Shown: piece by piece, positions 9,405 to 17,945 of the stretch
Numbering within the stretch: position 1 is the stretch's first letter
Layout of the letters: each line of letters starts with the position of its first letter
Assembly: GCA_022448105.1 (NCBI GenBank)
Contig: JAKVAV010000005.1
Span: 78,272-127,770 of the forward strand
Direction of reading: 5' to 3'
Length of the DNA stretch: 49,499 nt
Source of the DNA: Flavobacteriales bacterium
GTDB lineage: Bacteria; Bacteroidota; Bacteroidia; Flavobacteriales_D; Cryomorphaceae
Position numbers and translations under genes: made by a program
Notes under the pieces: generated by a model
Databases searched by the model: none
Told to the model about the DNA's origin: nothing
Seen by the model: the letters and a program-made list of their open reading frames with translations, nothing else

Positions 9405-10931
<1,527 letters not shown>

Positions 10932-10955
10932 CTAATAAGGTCGCAAAATGCGGTG

Positions 10956-10986
10956 CAAAGCTAATCTTTAACTTGGTTATAACCAA
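10956..10986 (-). promoter_or_regulatory. Promoter for atpD-atpC
   Basis: On the minus strand TTG (complement at 10984-10986) is followed by 20 bases and then TAGCTTTG (complement at 10956-10963). This matches the Bacteroidota consensus and would give a leader of about 40 bases. Confidence 0.65.
10973..10986. repeat. 14-bp perfect palindrome over the atpD -33 element
   Basis: TTGGTTATAACCAA is perfectly self-complementary. It covers the -33 TTG of the atpD promoter and lies about 25 bases upstream of the candidate ribF -7 box, so a bound protein could affect both divergent transcripts. No regulator is identified. Confidence 0.5.
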
Positions 10987-11011
10987 CCAGCTTAGCGCAT
11001 TTAATTTTTCA

Positions 11012-11019
11012 TAATTTTG
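11012..11019 (+). promoter_or_regulatory. Putative -7 box for the ribF operon
   Basis: TAATTTTG fits TAnnTTTG and lies 44 bases before the ribF start. No clear TTG is present at the expected upstream distance. Confidence 0.4.
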
Positions 11020-11063
11020 TTGAATCATCCGCCTCTTCATTTCATTAAAATTCAAAGAGCAAA

Positions 11064-12011
11064 TTGGAGGTTTATCACCGCGTTTCTGAATTCAAGCCAA
11101 AGTCTGGAACCATAATTACTGTAGGTACTTTTGATGGTGTTCATATTGGCCACAAGACAATTCTCTCGAGGATAATTGACCTCGCACGCGAACAAAGCGC
11201 TGAATCAGCTCTGCTTACTTTTTGGCCTCATCCTCGACTCGTTCTTTTTCCTGACGACAACGAATTAAAGCTATTGTCTACCCTTGAGGAGAGGATACAG
11301 CTTCTTGATAATGCTGGTTTAGACCACTTAATTATCCATCCTTTCACCAAAGATTTTAGTCGAATTACAGCTCTTGAATATGTTCGTGACATATTGGTTA
11401 GGGACTTGAATGTATCTAAACTGGTGATTGGATATGATCACCACTTTGGCAGGAATCGAGAGGGTAACTTGAATCAGCTAAAGGGTATGGCTCCTGATTA
11501 CGGCTTTGAGTTAGAAGAGATTTCGGCACAGGATATCGACGATGTAAATGTAAGTTCAACCAAGATTAGAAATGCTCTTATTGAGGGTGATTTGAAGCGA
11601 GCGAATGAGTTCTTAGGATACTATTATTCAGTTTCTGGTATCGTCGTTAAAGGAGAACGTGTTGGTCGAACCATTGGTTTCCCCACGGCCAATGTAGAGC
11701 CCCTCGAAACCTATAAGTTGATTCCAGGAAACGGAGTATACAGTGTTGTCGTTCGACTTGAGAGTGGCACCTACCAGGGAATGGCAAACTTAGGTATGCG
11801 GCCCACTGTAAATGAATCTCGTGATCCGATTTTAGAAGTCAACCTCTTCAACTTTAAGGATGATCTCTACGGAAAAGAAATCACGGTTACTTTCGTTGAT
11901 CGAATCCGTGACGAAATAAAATTTGACAGTCTTGACCAGCTTAAGGCACAATTGGAAAACGATGCTGCTGTGGCCGCTGATCAGCTTGATGCTTCAAGCT
12001 TTTCAGGTTAA
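11064..12011 (+). CDS. ribF: Bifunctional riboflavin kinase / FAD synthetase
   Basis: RibF converts riboflavin to FMN and then FAD. The N-terminal nucleotidyltransferase domain carries GTFDGVHIGHK (residues 21-31), with the HIGH-type motif. The C-terminal flavokinase domain shows GRTIGFPTANV and PGNGVYSV. The 315-residue length is standard. The start is a TTG at 11064: the residues after it align with the usual RibF beginning and no ATG is available close by. It is the first gene of a dense co-oriented run, and its last 50 bases overlap the signal peptide of the next gene. Confidence 0.95.
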   Translation: MEVYHRVSEFKPKSGTIITVGTFDGVHIGHKTILSRIIDLAREQSAESALLTFWPHPRLVLFPDDNELKLLSTLEERIQLLDNAGLDHLIIHPFTKDFSRITALEYVRDILVRDLNVSKLVIGYDHHFGRNREGNLNQLKGMAPDYGFELEEISAQDIDDVNVSSTKIRNALIEGDLKRANEFLGYYYSVSGIVVKGERVGRTIGFPTANVEPLETYKLIPGNGVYSVVVRLESGTYQGMANLGMRPTVNESRDPILEVNLFNFKDDLYGKEITVTFVDRIRDEIKFDSLDQLKAQLENDAAVAADQLDASSFSG

Positions 12012-12474
12012 TCAGACTTCCGATCCTTGCGAGCAGCTCAAAAAAGGCAAGCTGAAAGTGAATCATGGCCATTCACTTCAGGAGTTTTGCAACTGCGCTT
12101 TGACCTCCCTGCACTTTCAGAAAGTGCTGAATCCTATCATTCCAGATTGCTTTCAAGAATCACTTGTAGAATTGAAGATTGAGCAAGTGGAATTGTTCAC
12201 TTTTCCGCAGCAGATTTTAGGTCAAAAGAAACTTGAGAAACTCTCTTTGAAACATACCAGTTTAGCTTATCTTCCAGATGAAATTTCTACCTTGAGTTCG
12301 CTGAGAGAGCTTGATTTACGCGGAACCTCAATTGTTTCATTGCCCGATGGGTTAGACCATCTCGAGAAAATTGATCTCCGCTTAACCTCAATCAGCAAAG
12401 AGGACCAAGATCAAATGAGAACTAAGTATCCAAAGTTGAAAATCTTCTTTTCTTCGCCCTGCAATTGTGACTAA
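11962..12474 (+). CDS. Small exported leucine-rich-repeat protein
   Basis: I do not recognise a named family. The 170-residue product (ATG at 11962) begins with a hydrophobic export-signal-like stretch, MLLWPLISLMLQAFQ, then a Cys-containing segment. From about residue 80 there are three to four LRR-type units of the form L..L.L..T.L..LP; the clearest is SLRELDLRGTSIVSLPDGLD. It ends in a Cys pair (PCNCD). The start lies inside ribF in another frame, with 50 bases of overlap, and the stop is three bases before the YkoF-like gene. A further in-frame ATG at 11989 would shorten the signal. A surface or periplasmic binding role is only a guess. Confidence 0.7.
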   Translation: MLLWPLISLMLQAFQVNQTSDPCEQLKKGKLKVNHGHSLQEFCNCALTSLHFQKVLNPIIPDCFQESLVELKIEQVELFTFPQQILGQKKLEKLSLKHTSLAYLPDEISTLSSLRELDLRGTSIVSLPDGLDHLEKIDLRLTSISKEDQDQMRTKYPKLKIFFSSPCNCD

Positions 12475-12477
12475 GCC

Positions 12478-12744
12478 ATGAAGACAACCATTGAAATAAG
12501 CATGTACCCGCTTTGCGAAGATTACGAGAAACAGATTCTTCAATTTCTAGGCTATTTGCACGAGGTTGATCAAATTGAAATTAAGGTAAATGCCATGAGT
12601 ACACAAGTGGTCGGCGATTTTGACCTCGCTTTTGACGCAATTCAATGTTCCATAAAGAGAGTTTATGAGAATGGAGTTAAAGCCAGCTTCGTGGTAAAAG
12701 TACTGGAAGGAAAGCTTGATTTGGGATATAAGTATGGAAATTAG
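12478..12744 (+). CDS. YkoF/MTH1187-like thiamine-binding domain protein
   Basis: This 88-residue protein has the beta-alpha-beta pattern of the ferredoxin-like YkoF/DUF77 superfamily: IEISMYPL at residues 5-12, an acidic helix, NAMSTQVVGDFDLAFDAI in the middle (the usual ST..G..D pattern), and a terminal strand with FVVKVLEG. Relatives bind thiamine or its HMP moiety in the cytoplasm. The next gene encodes a PnuC-type transporter, and a TPP riboswitch lies 1.8 kb downstream, which supports a thiamine link. The coding end overlaps the pnuC-like start by 11 bases. Family assignment is by eye. Confidence 0.72.
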   Translation: MKTTIEISMYPLCEDYEKQILQFLGYLHEVDQIEIKVNAMSTQVVGDFDLAFDAIQCSIKRVYENGVKASFVVKVLEGKLDLGYKYGN

Positions 12745-13321
12745 CATCTTAGAGTTGGTTGCGGTTGGTTTTAATTTGTGTTACGTAATTCTCGCTGCGA
12801 TTAGAAGTATATGGTGCTGGCCTTTTGGAATTGTAGGTTCTGCTTTAAGCATTTGGCTATTTGTGGACTCTAAGATCTATGCCGAGGCGATCTTGTTTTC
12901 GTACTATGTTCTGATGGGATTTTATGGATGGTGGAATTGGAAAAAGAGTGACGATCCTTCAAGAACTAGTCTCCGAATCATCACTTTTTCAGTTTGGAGC
13001 CATGGTTTGATCGCCCTCTTAGGAGTTTTACTAACAGCAGTTTTGTTTTTTACGCTAAAAGGACTCACTGACGCAGAGATGCCACTTTTGGATTCATTTA
13101 CTACTGTTTTTAGTTTTATTGCTACTTGGATGGTTGCAAAGAAAATTTTGGAGAATTGGATTTATTGGATTGTCCTAAATTTCTTGACTATTTTCCTTTA
13201 CTTCTCCCGAGACTTGAGCCTATATGCCATCCTTTCTGCTTTGTATGTAATCTTATCAGTTTATGGTTATATATCTTGGCGTAAAGACCAAAAACTTCAG
13301 ATTCAGAAAACCCATGAATAA
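12734..13321 (+). CDS. PnuC-family vitamin transporter (candidate thiamine transporter)
   Basis: This 195-residue inner-membrane protein has about seven hydrophobic segments and the PnuC hallmark WCWPFGIVGSAL near residue 32, plus YYVLMGFYGWWNW. PnuC proteins are facilitators whose substrate is trapped by phosphorylation. The PnuC subtype takes nicotinamide riboside, PnuT takes thiamine and PnuX takes riboflavin. Neighbours (YkoF-like protein, TPP riboswitch, TonB receptor) favour thiamine, but ribF and a NadR-like kinase in the same run leave riboflavin or nicotinamide riboside possible. The ATG at 12734 is preferred over an upstream in-frame ATG at 12716. Confidence 0.85.
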   Translation: MEISILELVAVGFNLCYVILAAIRSIWCWPFGIVGSALSIWLFVDSKIYAEAILFSYYVLMGFYGWWNWKKSDDPSRTSLRIITFSVWSHGLIALLGVLLTAVLFFTLKGLTDAEMPLLDSFTTVFSFIATWMVAKKILENWIYWIVLNFLTIFLYFSRDLSLYAILSALYVILSVYGYISWRKDQKLQIQKTHE

Positions 13322-13922
13322 GTCGCTATTCTCGGTCCTCATTCTGCTTTTATTCTATACTTGTGAACCCAGTCCCGCCCTTCCAATAACTCAGCTTGAC
13401 GAGATTAAGTCATTAAAAACGGATGATCAAAAACGAGCTTACTTAGAAGGGATTTATGAGGCAGATCAGAAAGTTCGAAACACCGAAAAAGAGGTAAGTA
13501 TAATAGGTCAATACGGTTATCGCTCTGACCAGCATATGACTTACATCGAAGATCAATGGAGACAGGATGAGCAAAATATTGTAAAAATTGAGAGCTATCT
13601 CGCCGAGTATGGCCATCCGGAATTCATCAGTCTAGGAGAGGTTGCTACCAAAACTCCTTGGTTGGTTATTCATCATTCAGCGGATGCTGATCTCAGACTG
13701 AAATATTTTGGTACACTCTATTCAGCTTACCTTCGAAAAAATATAGATTATTCTGCTCTTGCCTTATATCTAGAAAGTACCTACAGAATGCTCCATGATG
13801 AAGAAATTCGAATTGAGTATCCTTACACCACAAACGACCGCATTGAATTCCTTATTAATCAGCTAAACTTGACGCAAGAGAAAGTAGAAGTCGAAAAGAG
13901 GTTGGTTCTTCTAAATGAATGA
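13314..13922 (+). CDS. Putative lipoprotein, DUF6624-like
   Basis: The ATG at 13314 gives 202 residues starting MNKSLFSVLILLLFYTCEPS. This is a short hydrophobic signal ending in a Cys that may be lipidated, although YTC is not an ideal lipobox. The mature part is helical and charged. The segment PWLVIHHSADADLRLKYF followed by an AYLRK..D..ALALYLE stretch recalls DUF6624 proteins, a weak resemblance. The gene overlaps the end of the PnuC-like gene by 8 bases, so it belongs to the same operon. The role is unknown. Confidence 0.65.
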   Translation: MNKSLFSVLILLLFYTCEPSPALPITQLDEIKSLKTDDQKRAYLEGIYEADQKVRNTEKEVSIIGQYGYRSDQHMTYIEDQWRQDEQNIVKIESYLAEYGHPEFISLGEVATKTPWLVIHHSADADLRLKYFGTLYSAYLRKNIDYSALALYLESTYRMLHDEEIRIEYPYTTNDRIEFLINQLNLTQEKVEVEKRLVLLNE

Positions 13923-13957
13923 GGTGAGCGTCTTATCAAGATTTACGAGCATCTGCT

Positions 13958-14497
13958 TTGACAATAATTAGTAAGAATAGCATAATCAGGATTGCAATCA
14001 CTGGTCCAGAGAGCTCTGGTAAATCATATTTAGCAGAGAAACTGGCAAATCATTTTGAGACATCATTCTCCCCAGAATACGCCAGAGCATTTCTAGCCGA
14101 AAATGGTTCGAGATATGTTCAAAAGGATCTCGAGGAGATCTGCCTTGGTCAGATTAAGAAAGATGAAGAAGCGCTGTCAAAAGCGAATGGTATCTGCTTT
14201 TTTGACACCGATATGCTAGTTTTGAAAATTTGGTCGATTGTAAAGTACCATTCAGTTTCTCCAACTATAAGAAAGGCGGTTGCCGAAAGGCACTATGACC
14301 ACTATTTGCTTTGTATGCCAGATTTGCCTTGGGAGCCCGATCATTTGCGAGAAAACCCTTCCAAAGAAGAAAGATTGGAGCTGTTTGAAATGTATTGTGG
14401 AGAACTTGAAAAATCCTGCCTACCATACACGGTTATCAAGGGGGGAGGTAACTCCAGAACGGAATCTGCCATCAAAGCTATCAAACATCTCCTTTAG
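13958..14497 (+). CDS. NadR-like P-loop kinase
   Basis: A 179-residue P-loop kinase: Walker A GPESSGKS at residues 16-23, FFDTD near residue 80, and a lid-like region LPWEPDHLRENPSKEERL. The fold and motifs match the C-terminal ribosylnicotinamide kinase domain of NadR, here without the NMN adenylyltransferase or DNA-binding domains. The start must be the TTG at 13958, because a stop at 13925-13927 closes the frame and no ATG follows it before the P-loop. In its setting (PnuC transporter, thiamine-binding domain, TPP riboswitch) it is a candidate kinase that traps the imported vitamin. Thiamine kinase activity is inference; nicotinamide riboside is the family's known substrate. Confidence 0.8.
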   Translation: MTIISKNSIIRIAITGPESSGKSYLAEKLANHFETSFSPEYARAFLAENGSRYVQKDLEEICLGQIKKDEEALSKANGICFFDTDMLVLKIWSIVKYHSVSPTIRKAVAERHYDHYLLCMPDLPWEPDHLRENPSKEERLELFEMYCGELEKSCLPYTVIKGGGNSRTESAIKAIKHLL

Positions 14498-14499
14498 AC

Positions 14500-14529
14500 T
14501 TCATCAAGGAATTTTTCTTTTTACCTTTG
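14500..14529 (+). promoter_or_regulatory. Promoter of the TPP-riboswitch transcript
   Basis: TTC, 19 bases, then TACCTTTG (14522-14529). The -7 box is a full match and the upstream element is one base off. Transcription would begin about 14535, exactly where the first riboswitch helix begins, so the receptor gene has its own promoter rather than only read-through from the kinase gene. Confidence 0.6.
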
Positions 14530-14534
14530 AGGCG

Positions 14535-14649
14535 TCTCACAGGGGTGCCTATATCAATATTTGAGAAAAGTCTCAATTTGACAGGCTGAGATCATACCCT
14601 ACAACTTGCGAGTTGTGCACCTGATCCGGTTAATGCCGGCGTAGGGAGA
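14535..14649 (+). ncRNA. TPP riboswitch (THI element)
   Basis: All diagnostic parts of a thiamine pyrophosphate aptamer are present in order: TCTC (P1 5'), CACAGGGGTGCC, a variable P3 extension with its own hairpin, GGCTGAGATCATACCC (pyrimidine-sensing arm), then CCTGATCCGGTTAATGCCGGCG (pyrophosphate-sensing arm) and TAGGGAGA closing P1. It sits 57 bases upstream of the TonB-receptor ATG. No T-tract terminator follows, so control is more likely translational or through an unusual fold; TPP binding should repress the receptor. Confidence 0.97.
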
Positions 14650-14706
14650 ATAAGGTTTTCGGATTCATCTTTCCCTGAGATCGATCCCGAACTAAATATT
14701 TTACAA

Positions 14707-17322
14707 ATGACAAATAAGAAAAGTGTTTGCCTGCTATGGGCATTCAGCATGATTACCTTTTTTTCCTTTTCTCAAGGAAATATAAAAGGTACTGTTAAGG
14801 ACTCTACAGGTTCTCCAATTGAGAAAGCAAGTGTTCTTATAAATGAGATTTCCAGAATTTTTTTCACAGATCAAAACGGTGAGTTCAAAACTTCAACTTT
14901 AAAAAGTGGAGTGTACTCAGTGGAAGTATCCTTTTTGGGTTATCAAACCGAGCGCTTGCAGGTGGAAGTAGGAGAAGGTTCTGAGATGCTAGATTTTAAT
15001 CTTAAAATTAAACCATTTCTGACGGATGAAGTAGTGATCGAAGCAACACGCTACCAGAAAGAGGCCCCAGCAACATTTAAAAACATTGAGAAGAAAGATC
15101 TTCAACAATTAAATCTTGGACAAGATTTGCCTGTAATTCTCAATTGGACCCCTTCCATGGTGACCACAAGTGATGCAGGAGCGGGTATAGGCTACACGGG
15201 TATGCGGATAAGAGGAAGTGATCAAACTAGAATTAATGTTACGGTCAATGGGATTCCGATCAATGATTCAGAATCGCAAGGAGTGTTTTGGGTAAATATG
15301 CCTGACCTTGCATCAAGTTTGGGGAGTGTCCAAATTCAGAGAGGACTTGGAACATCTACCAATGGATCGGGAGCATTTGGGGCATCGGTTAATTTAGAAA
15401 CGAACAATCTACCAGAAAAGCCGACGTCCATGATTTCGAGTAATGCAGGCTCATTTAATACCTTTCGGAATACGGTTCAATACAGTTCTGGAAGGATGAA
15501 GAATGGTCTTGCGATTGAGGGAAGACTTTCTTCAATACAGTCGGACGGATACATCGACAGGGCGTCTAGTGATCTCAAGAGCTACTACTTATCCGCCGGT
15601 TATTATGGTGAAAAGACTATAGTCAAAGCCATAACTTTCGCAGGTCGTGAACGAACTTACCAAAGTTGGTTTGGAACCCCCCAATCTAGAATTGATAATG
15701 ATGTAGAAGGGATGCTTGAGCATGCAGCAAATGAAGGGCTTAATGAAGAGCAAACACAAAACTTGCTGAATAGTGGGAGAACGTATAATTTCTATCTCTA
15801 CGATAATCAAGTGGATAATTACAATCAAGACCACTATCAATTGCACTGGATTCAGGAACTAAACGAAAATCTGCAGCTAAAGCTGGCTGGCCACTACACT
15901 TATGGTAGAGGGTATTTCGAGCAATTCCGTTACGACGATGATTTTACTGATTATGGATTATCGCCAGTGGTATATCAAGATGATTTTATTTTTAGTGATA
16001 CACAAGATGACGATGGTGAATTTATAAACTCAACATTTGGAGACAATATTCCTAACAACGAAGGTTTGGAAGAACTTTTTATCGTTCAATTTGATTCAGA
16101 GGGTGATACAATAATGAATGAGTCTGGGGATGTTCTTTTGAATGCAATTGCTCAGGCTAGCTCATCTGATATGATTCGGAGAAGATGGTTAGACAATGAT
16201 TTTTATGGAGCCACTTATTCATTAGAATACAAAAAGGGCATTCATCAATTGATTCTGGGAGGTGGAACACACCTCTATCGCGGAGACCATTTTGGTGAAA
16301 TCATTTGGGCTGAGGTGAATGATGGTATAGCCCATGAACAAGAGTACTACCGAAATTTTGGTAACAAGGATGATATCAACGGTTACCTCAAATGGAATAT
16401 GGATACTGATCGCTGGGGTCTTATGGCAGACCTCCAATACAGATTTGTAGATTACACCACAAGAGGAATTGATAATGATTTACTAATGATTGATGTGAAT
16501 CGGCAGTTCAACTTTTTCAATCCAAAAATAGGGGCTCGATATAAGCTCAGCCCAAGAAATTCAATTTATTTCTATGCAGGAATTGGAAATAGAGAGCCCG
16601 TTCGAAATGACTTCATCGATGCCCTTGAAAATGAGGAGCCTGAACATGAAACACTCACAAATATTGAGTTAGGATACACTACGGCCAGCGACAATTTGCT
16701 CATGAACATAAATGGTTATGCCATGCTATACCAGAATCAATTGGTGCTGACCGGCGAACTCAATGATGTTGGTTCTACCATCAGGAGAAATGTGGATGAA
16801 TCTTATCGTGTAGGGTTTGAGTTAGATGCCACTTACTTCTTTTCTTCAAACTTTAGCTGGAATATAAACGCAACTTTCAGCCAGAATAAAATTGGAACTT
16901 TTGAAAATGTAGTTTATGATTACACTAATGGATTTGATGTAATCAGAGATGAGTTCACAGATACTGATATCAGTTTTAGTCCTTCGATTATTGCAGGTAG
17001 TAGGATGATGTGGACCCCACTCAAGAATTTTGACGTAATGTTCTTATCAAAGTATGTAGGAGATCAGTTTTTGGATAATACGTCTAATGCAGATCGAAAA
17101 ATTGATGCATACTTCGTGAATGACCTCAAAATTGCTTACACCATCCACGATATTGTTTTTGAAAGAATTGAGTTAAATCTCTTGATTAATAATTTGTTGA
17201 ATGCAGAATATTCTTCAAACGGATATACTTATTCTTACATTGTTGGTGACGAGATCACTGAAAATTTCTTTTATCCTCAAGCTGGAACCAATTTCCTAGC
17301 TGGATTAAATTTGATCTTTTAA
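14707..17322 (+). CDS. TonB-dependent receptor, TPP-riboswitch controlled (likely thiamine uptake)
   Basis: An 871-residue outer-membrane receptor. A signal peptide ends near residue 22 (FFSFSQ). A carboxypeptidase-regulatory-like Ig domain follows (about 24-105, IKGTVKDSTGSPIEKASV), then a plug domain (about 115-230, with GMRIRGSDQTRINVTVNGIPIND and a run ending IQRGLGTSTNGSGAFGASV). The remainder is a beta-barrel ending in the outer-membrane signature LNLIF. The riboswitch directly upstream argues for thiamine or a derivative as ligand, like the thiamine-regulated receptors predicted in Bacteroidetes. The stop overlaps the convergent ThiE-like gene by four bases, so no terminator separates them. 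Confidence 0.92.
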   Translation: MTNKKSVCLLWAFSMITFFSFSQGNIKGTVKDSTGSPIEKASVLINEISRIFFTDQNGEFKTSTLKSGVYSVEVSFLGYQTERLQVEVGEGSEMLDFNLKIKPFLTDEVVIEATRYQKEAPATFKNIEKKDLQQLNLGQDLPVILNWTPSMVTTSDAGAGIGYTGMRIRGSDQTRINVTVNGIPINDSESQGVFWVNMPDLASSLGSVQIQRGLGTSTNGSGAFGASVNLETNNLPEKPTSMISSNAGSFNTFRNTVQYSSGRMKNGLAIEGRLSSIQSDGYIDRASSDLKSYYLSAGYYGEKTIVKAITFAGRERTYQSWFGTPQSRIDNDVEGMLEHAANEGLNEEQTQNLLNSGRTYNFYLYDNQVDNYNQDHYQLHWIQELNENLQLKLAGHYTYGRGYFEQFRYDDDFTDYGLSPVVYQDDFIFSDTQDDDGEFINSTFGDNIPNNEGLEELFIVQFDSEGDTIMNESGDVLLNAIAQASSSDMIRRRWLDNDFYGATYSLEYKKGIHQLILGGGTHLYRGDHFGEIIWAEVNDGIAHEQEYYRNFGNKDDINGYLKWNMDTDRWGLMADLQYRFVDYTTRGIDNDLLMIDVNRQFNFFNPKIGARYKLSPRNSIYFYAGIGNREPVRNDFIDALENEEPEHETLTNIELGYTTASDNLLMNINGYAMLYQNQLVLTGELNDVGSTIRRNVDESYRVGFELDATYFFSSNFSWNINATFSQNKIGTFENVVYDYTNGFDVIRDEFTDTDISFSPSIIAGSRMMWTPLKNFDVMFLSKYVGDQFLDNTSNADRKIDAYFVNDLKIAYTIHDIVFERIELNLLINNLLNAEYSSNGYTYSYIVGDEITENFFYPQAGTNFLAGLNLIF

Positions 17323-17945
17323 TCAAACTTATCAACCTCCTCTAGAAGAGCCCTTTGAAAAACTTCATGGGGCTTTTCTTTTGCATTCCAGATTGATCCT
17401 AGGAAGACCGCTCCCTCAAAACCGAGATTAGCCACGTCAGAAAGTCTGTCGTAACTTACTCCTCCCATCGCAAACACTGGTTGCTTGGCTTGGGGGATCA
17501 TTATCAATAAGGCTCTTTTGCTGAATCCTGCTGAGAGCGTGCTTTGAGTGATGCTGTCAAAAACTGGACTCAAAAAGGTGTATGAATATCTCCTTTTGTC
17601 AGTGGTGAGATCTGTGAGCTTGTGAAAAGTTCGGGTAACGATAATTTTCCTTCCAAAAGTTCGTCTGAGAAATAGTTTGAATTGATAAAATTTCCCCCTT
17701 TTTCGGTGCTTGCGACTCAAGTGTATTCCTCCGAGTTTTAAGCTAAAGCATAGACTATGATAGCTATGTATAATGATCCGTTCTCGGTATCGCTCGGGGA
17801 ACTGTCTGATGAATTCATTTAGTTGCTTTCGCCCCATTTTCGGTTTTCGGACATGAAAGTATTCAAGTCCGAGGTCAAACATTTTGATCACTTCCGCAAC
17901 CTCGTTGGGTTGATCTTTTGGACTCGAGACCACCACAATTTTCAT
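17319..17945 (-). CDS. ThiE/TenI-like protein, divergent
   Basis: A 208-residue TIM-barrel-type protein of the thiamine phosphate synthase/TenI superfamily: YFHVRKP where ThiE has a Q-L-R-x-K element, GIHLSRKH for GVHLG, TRTFHKL for the G-x-S-x-H loop, YTFLSPVFDSITQS for the GP-type substrate loop, then FAMGGVS and GAVFLGSIW. Several synthase residues look replaced (no ND pair after the third strand; HS instead), so real ThiE activity is uncertain, whereas the loop His is kept as in TenI thiazole tautomerases. It overlaps the upstream GGGPS-like gene by 4 bases and converges on the riboswitch-controlled receptor. Confidence 0.7.
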   Translation of the reverse strand: MKIVVVSSPKDQPNEVAEVIKMFDLGLEYFHVRKPKMGRKQLNEFIRQFPERYRERIIIHSYHSLCFSLKLGGIHLSRKHRKRGKFYQFKLFLRRTFGRKIIVTRTFHKLTDLTTDKRRYSYTFLSPVFDSITQSTLSAGFSKRALLIMIPQAKQPVFAMGGVSYDRLSDVANLGFEGAVFLGSIWNAKEKPHEVFQRALLEEVDKFD

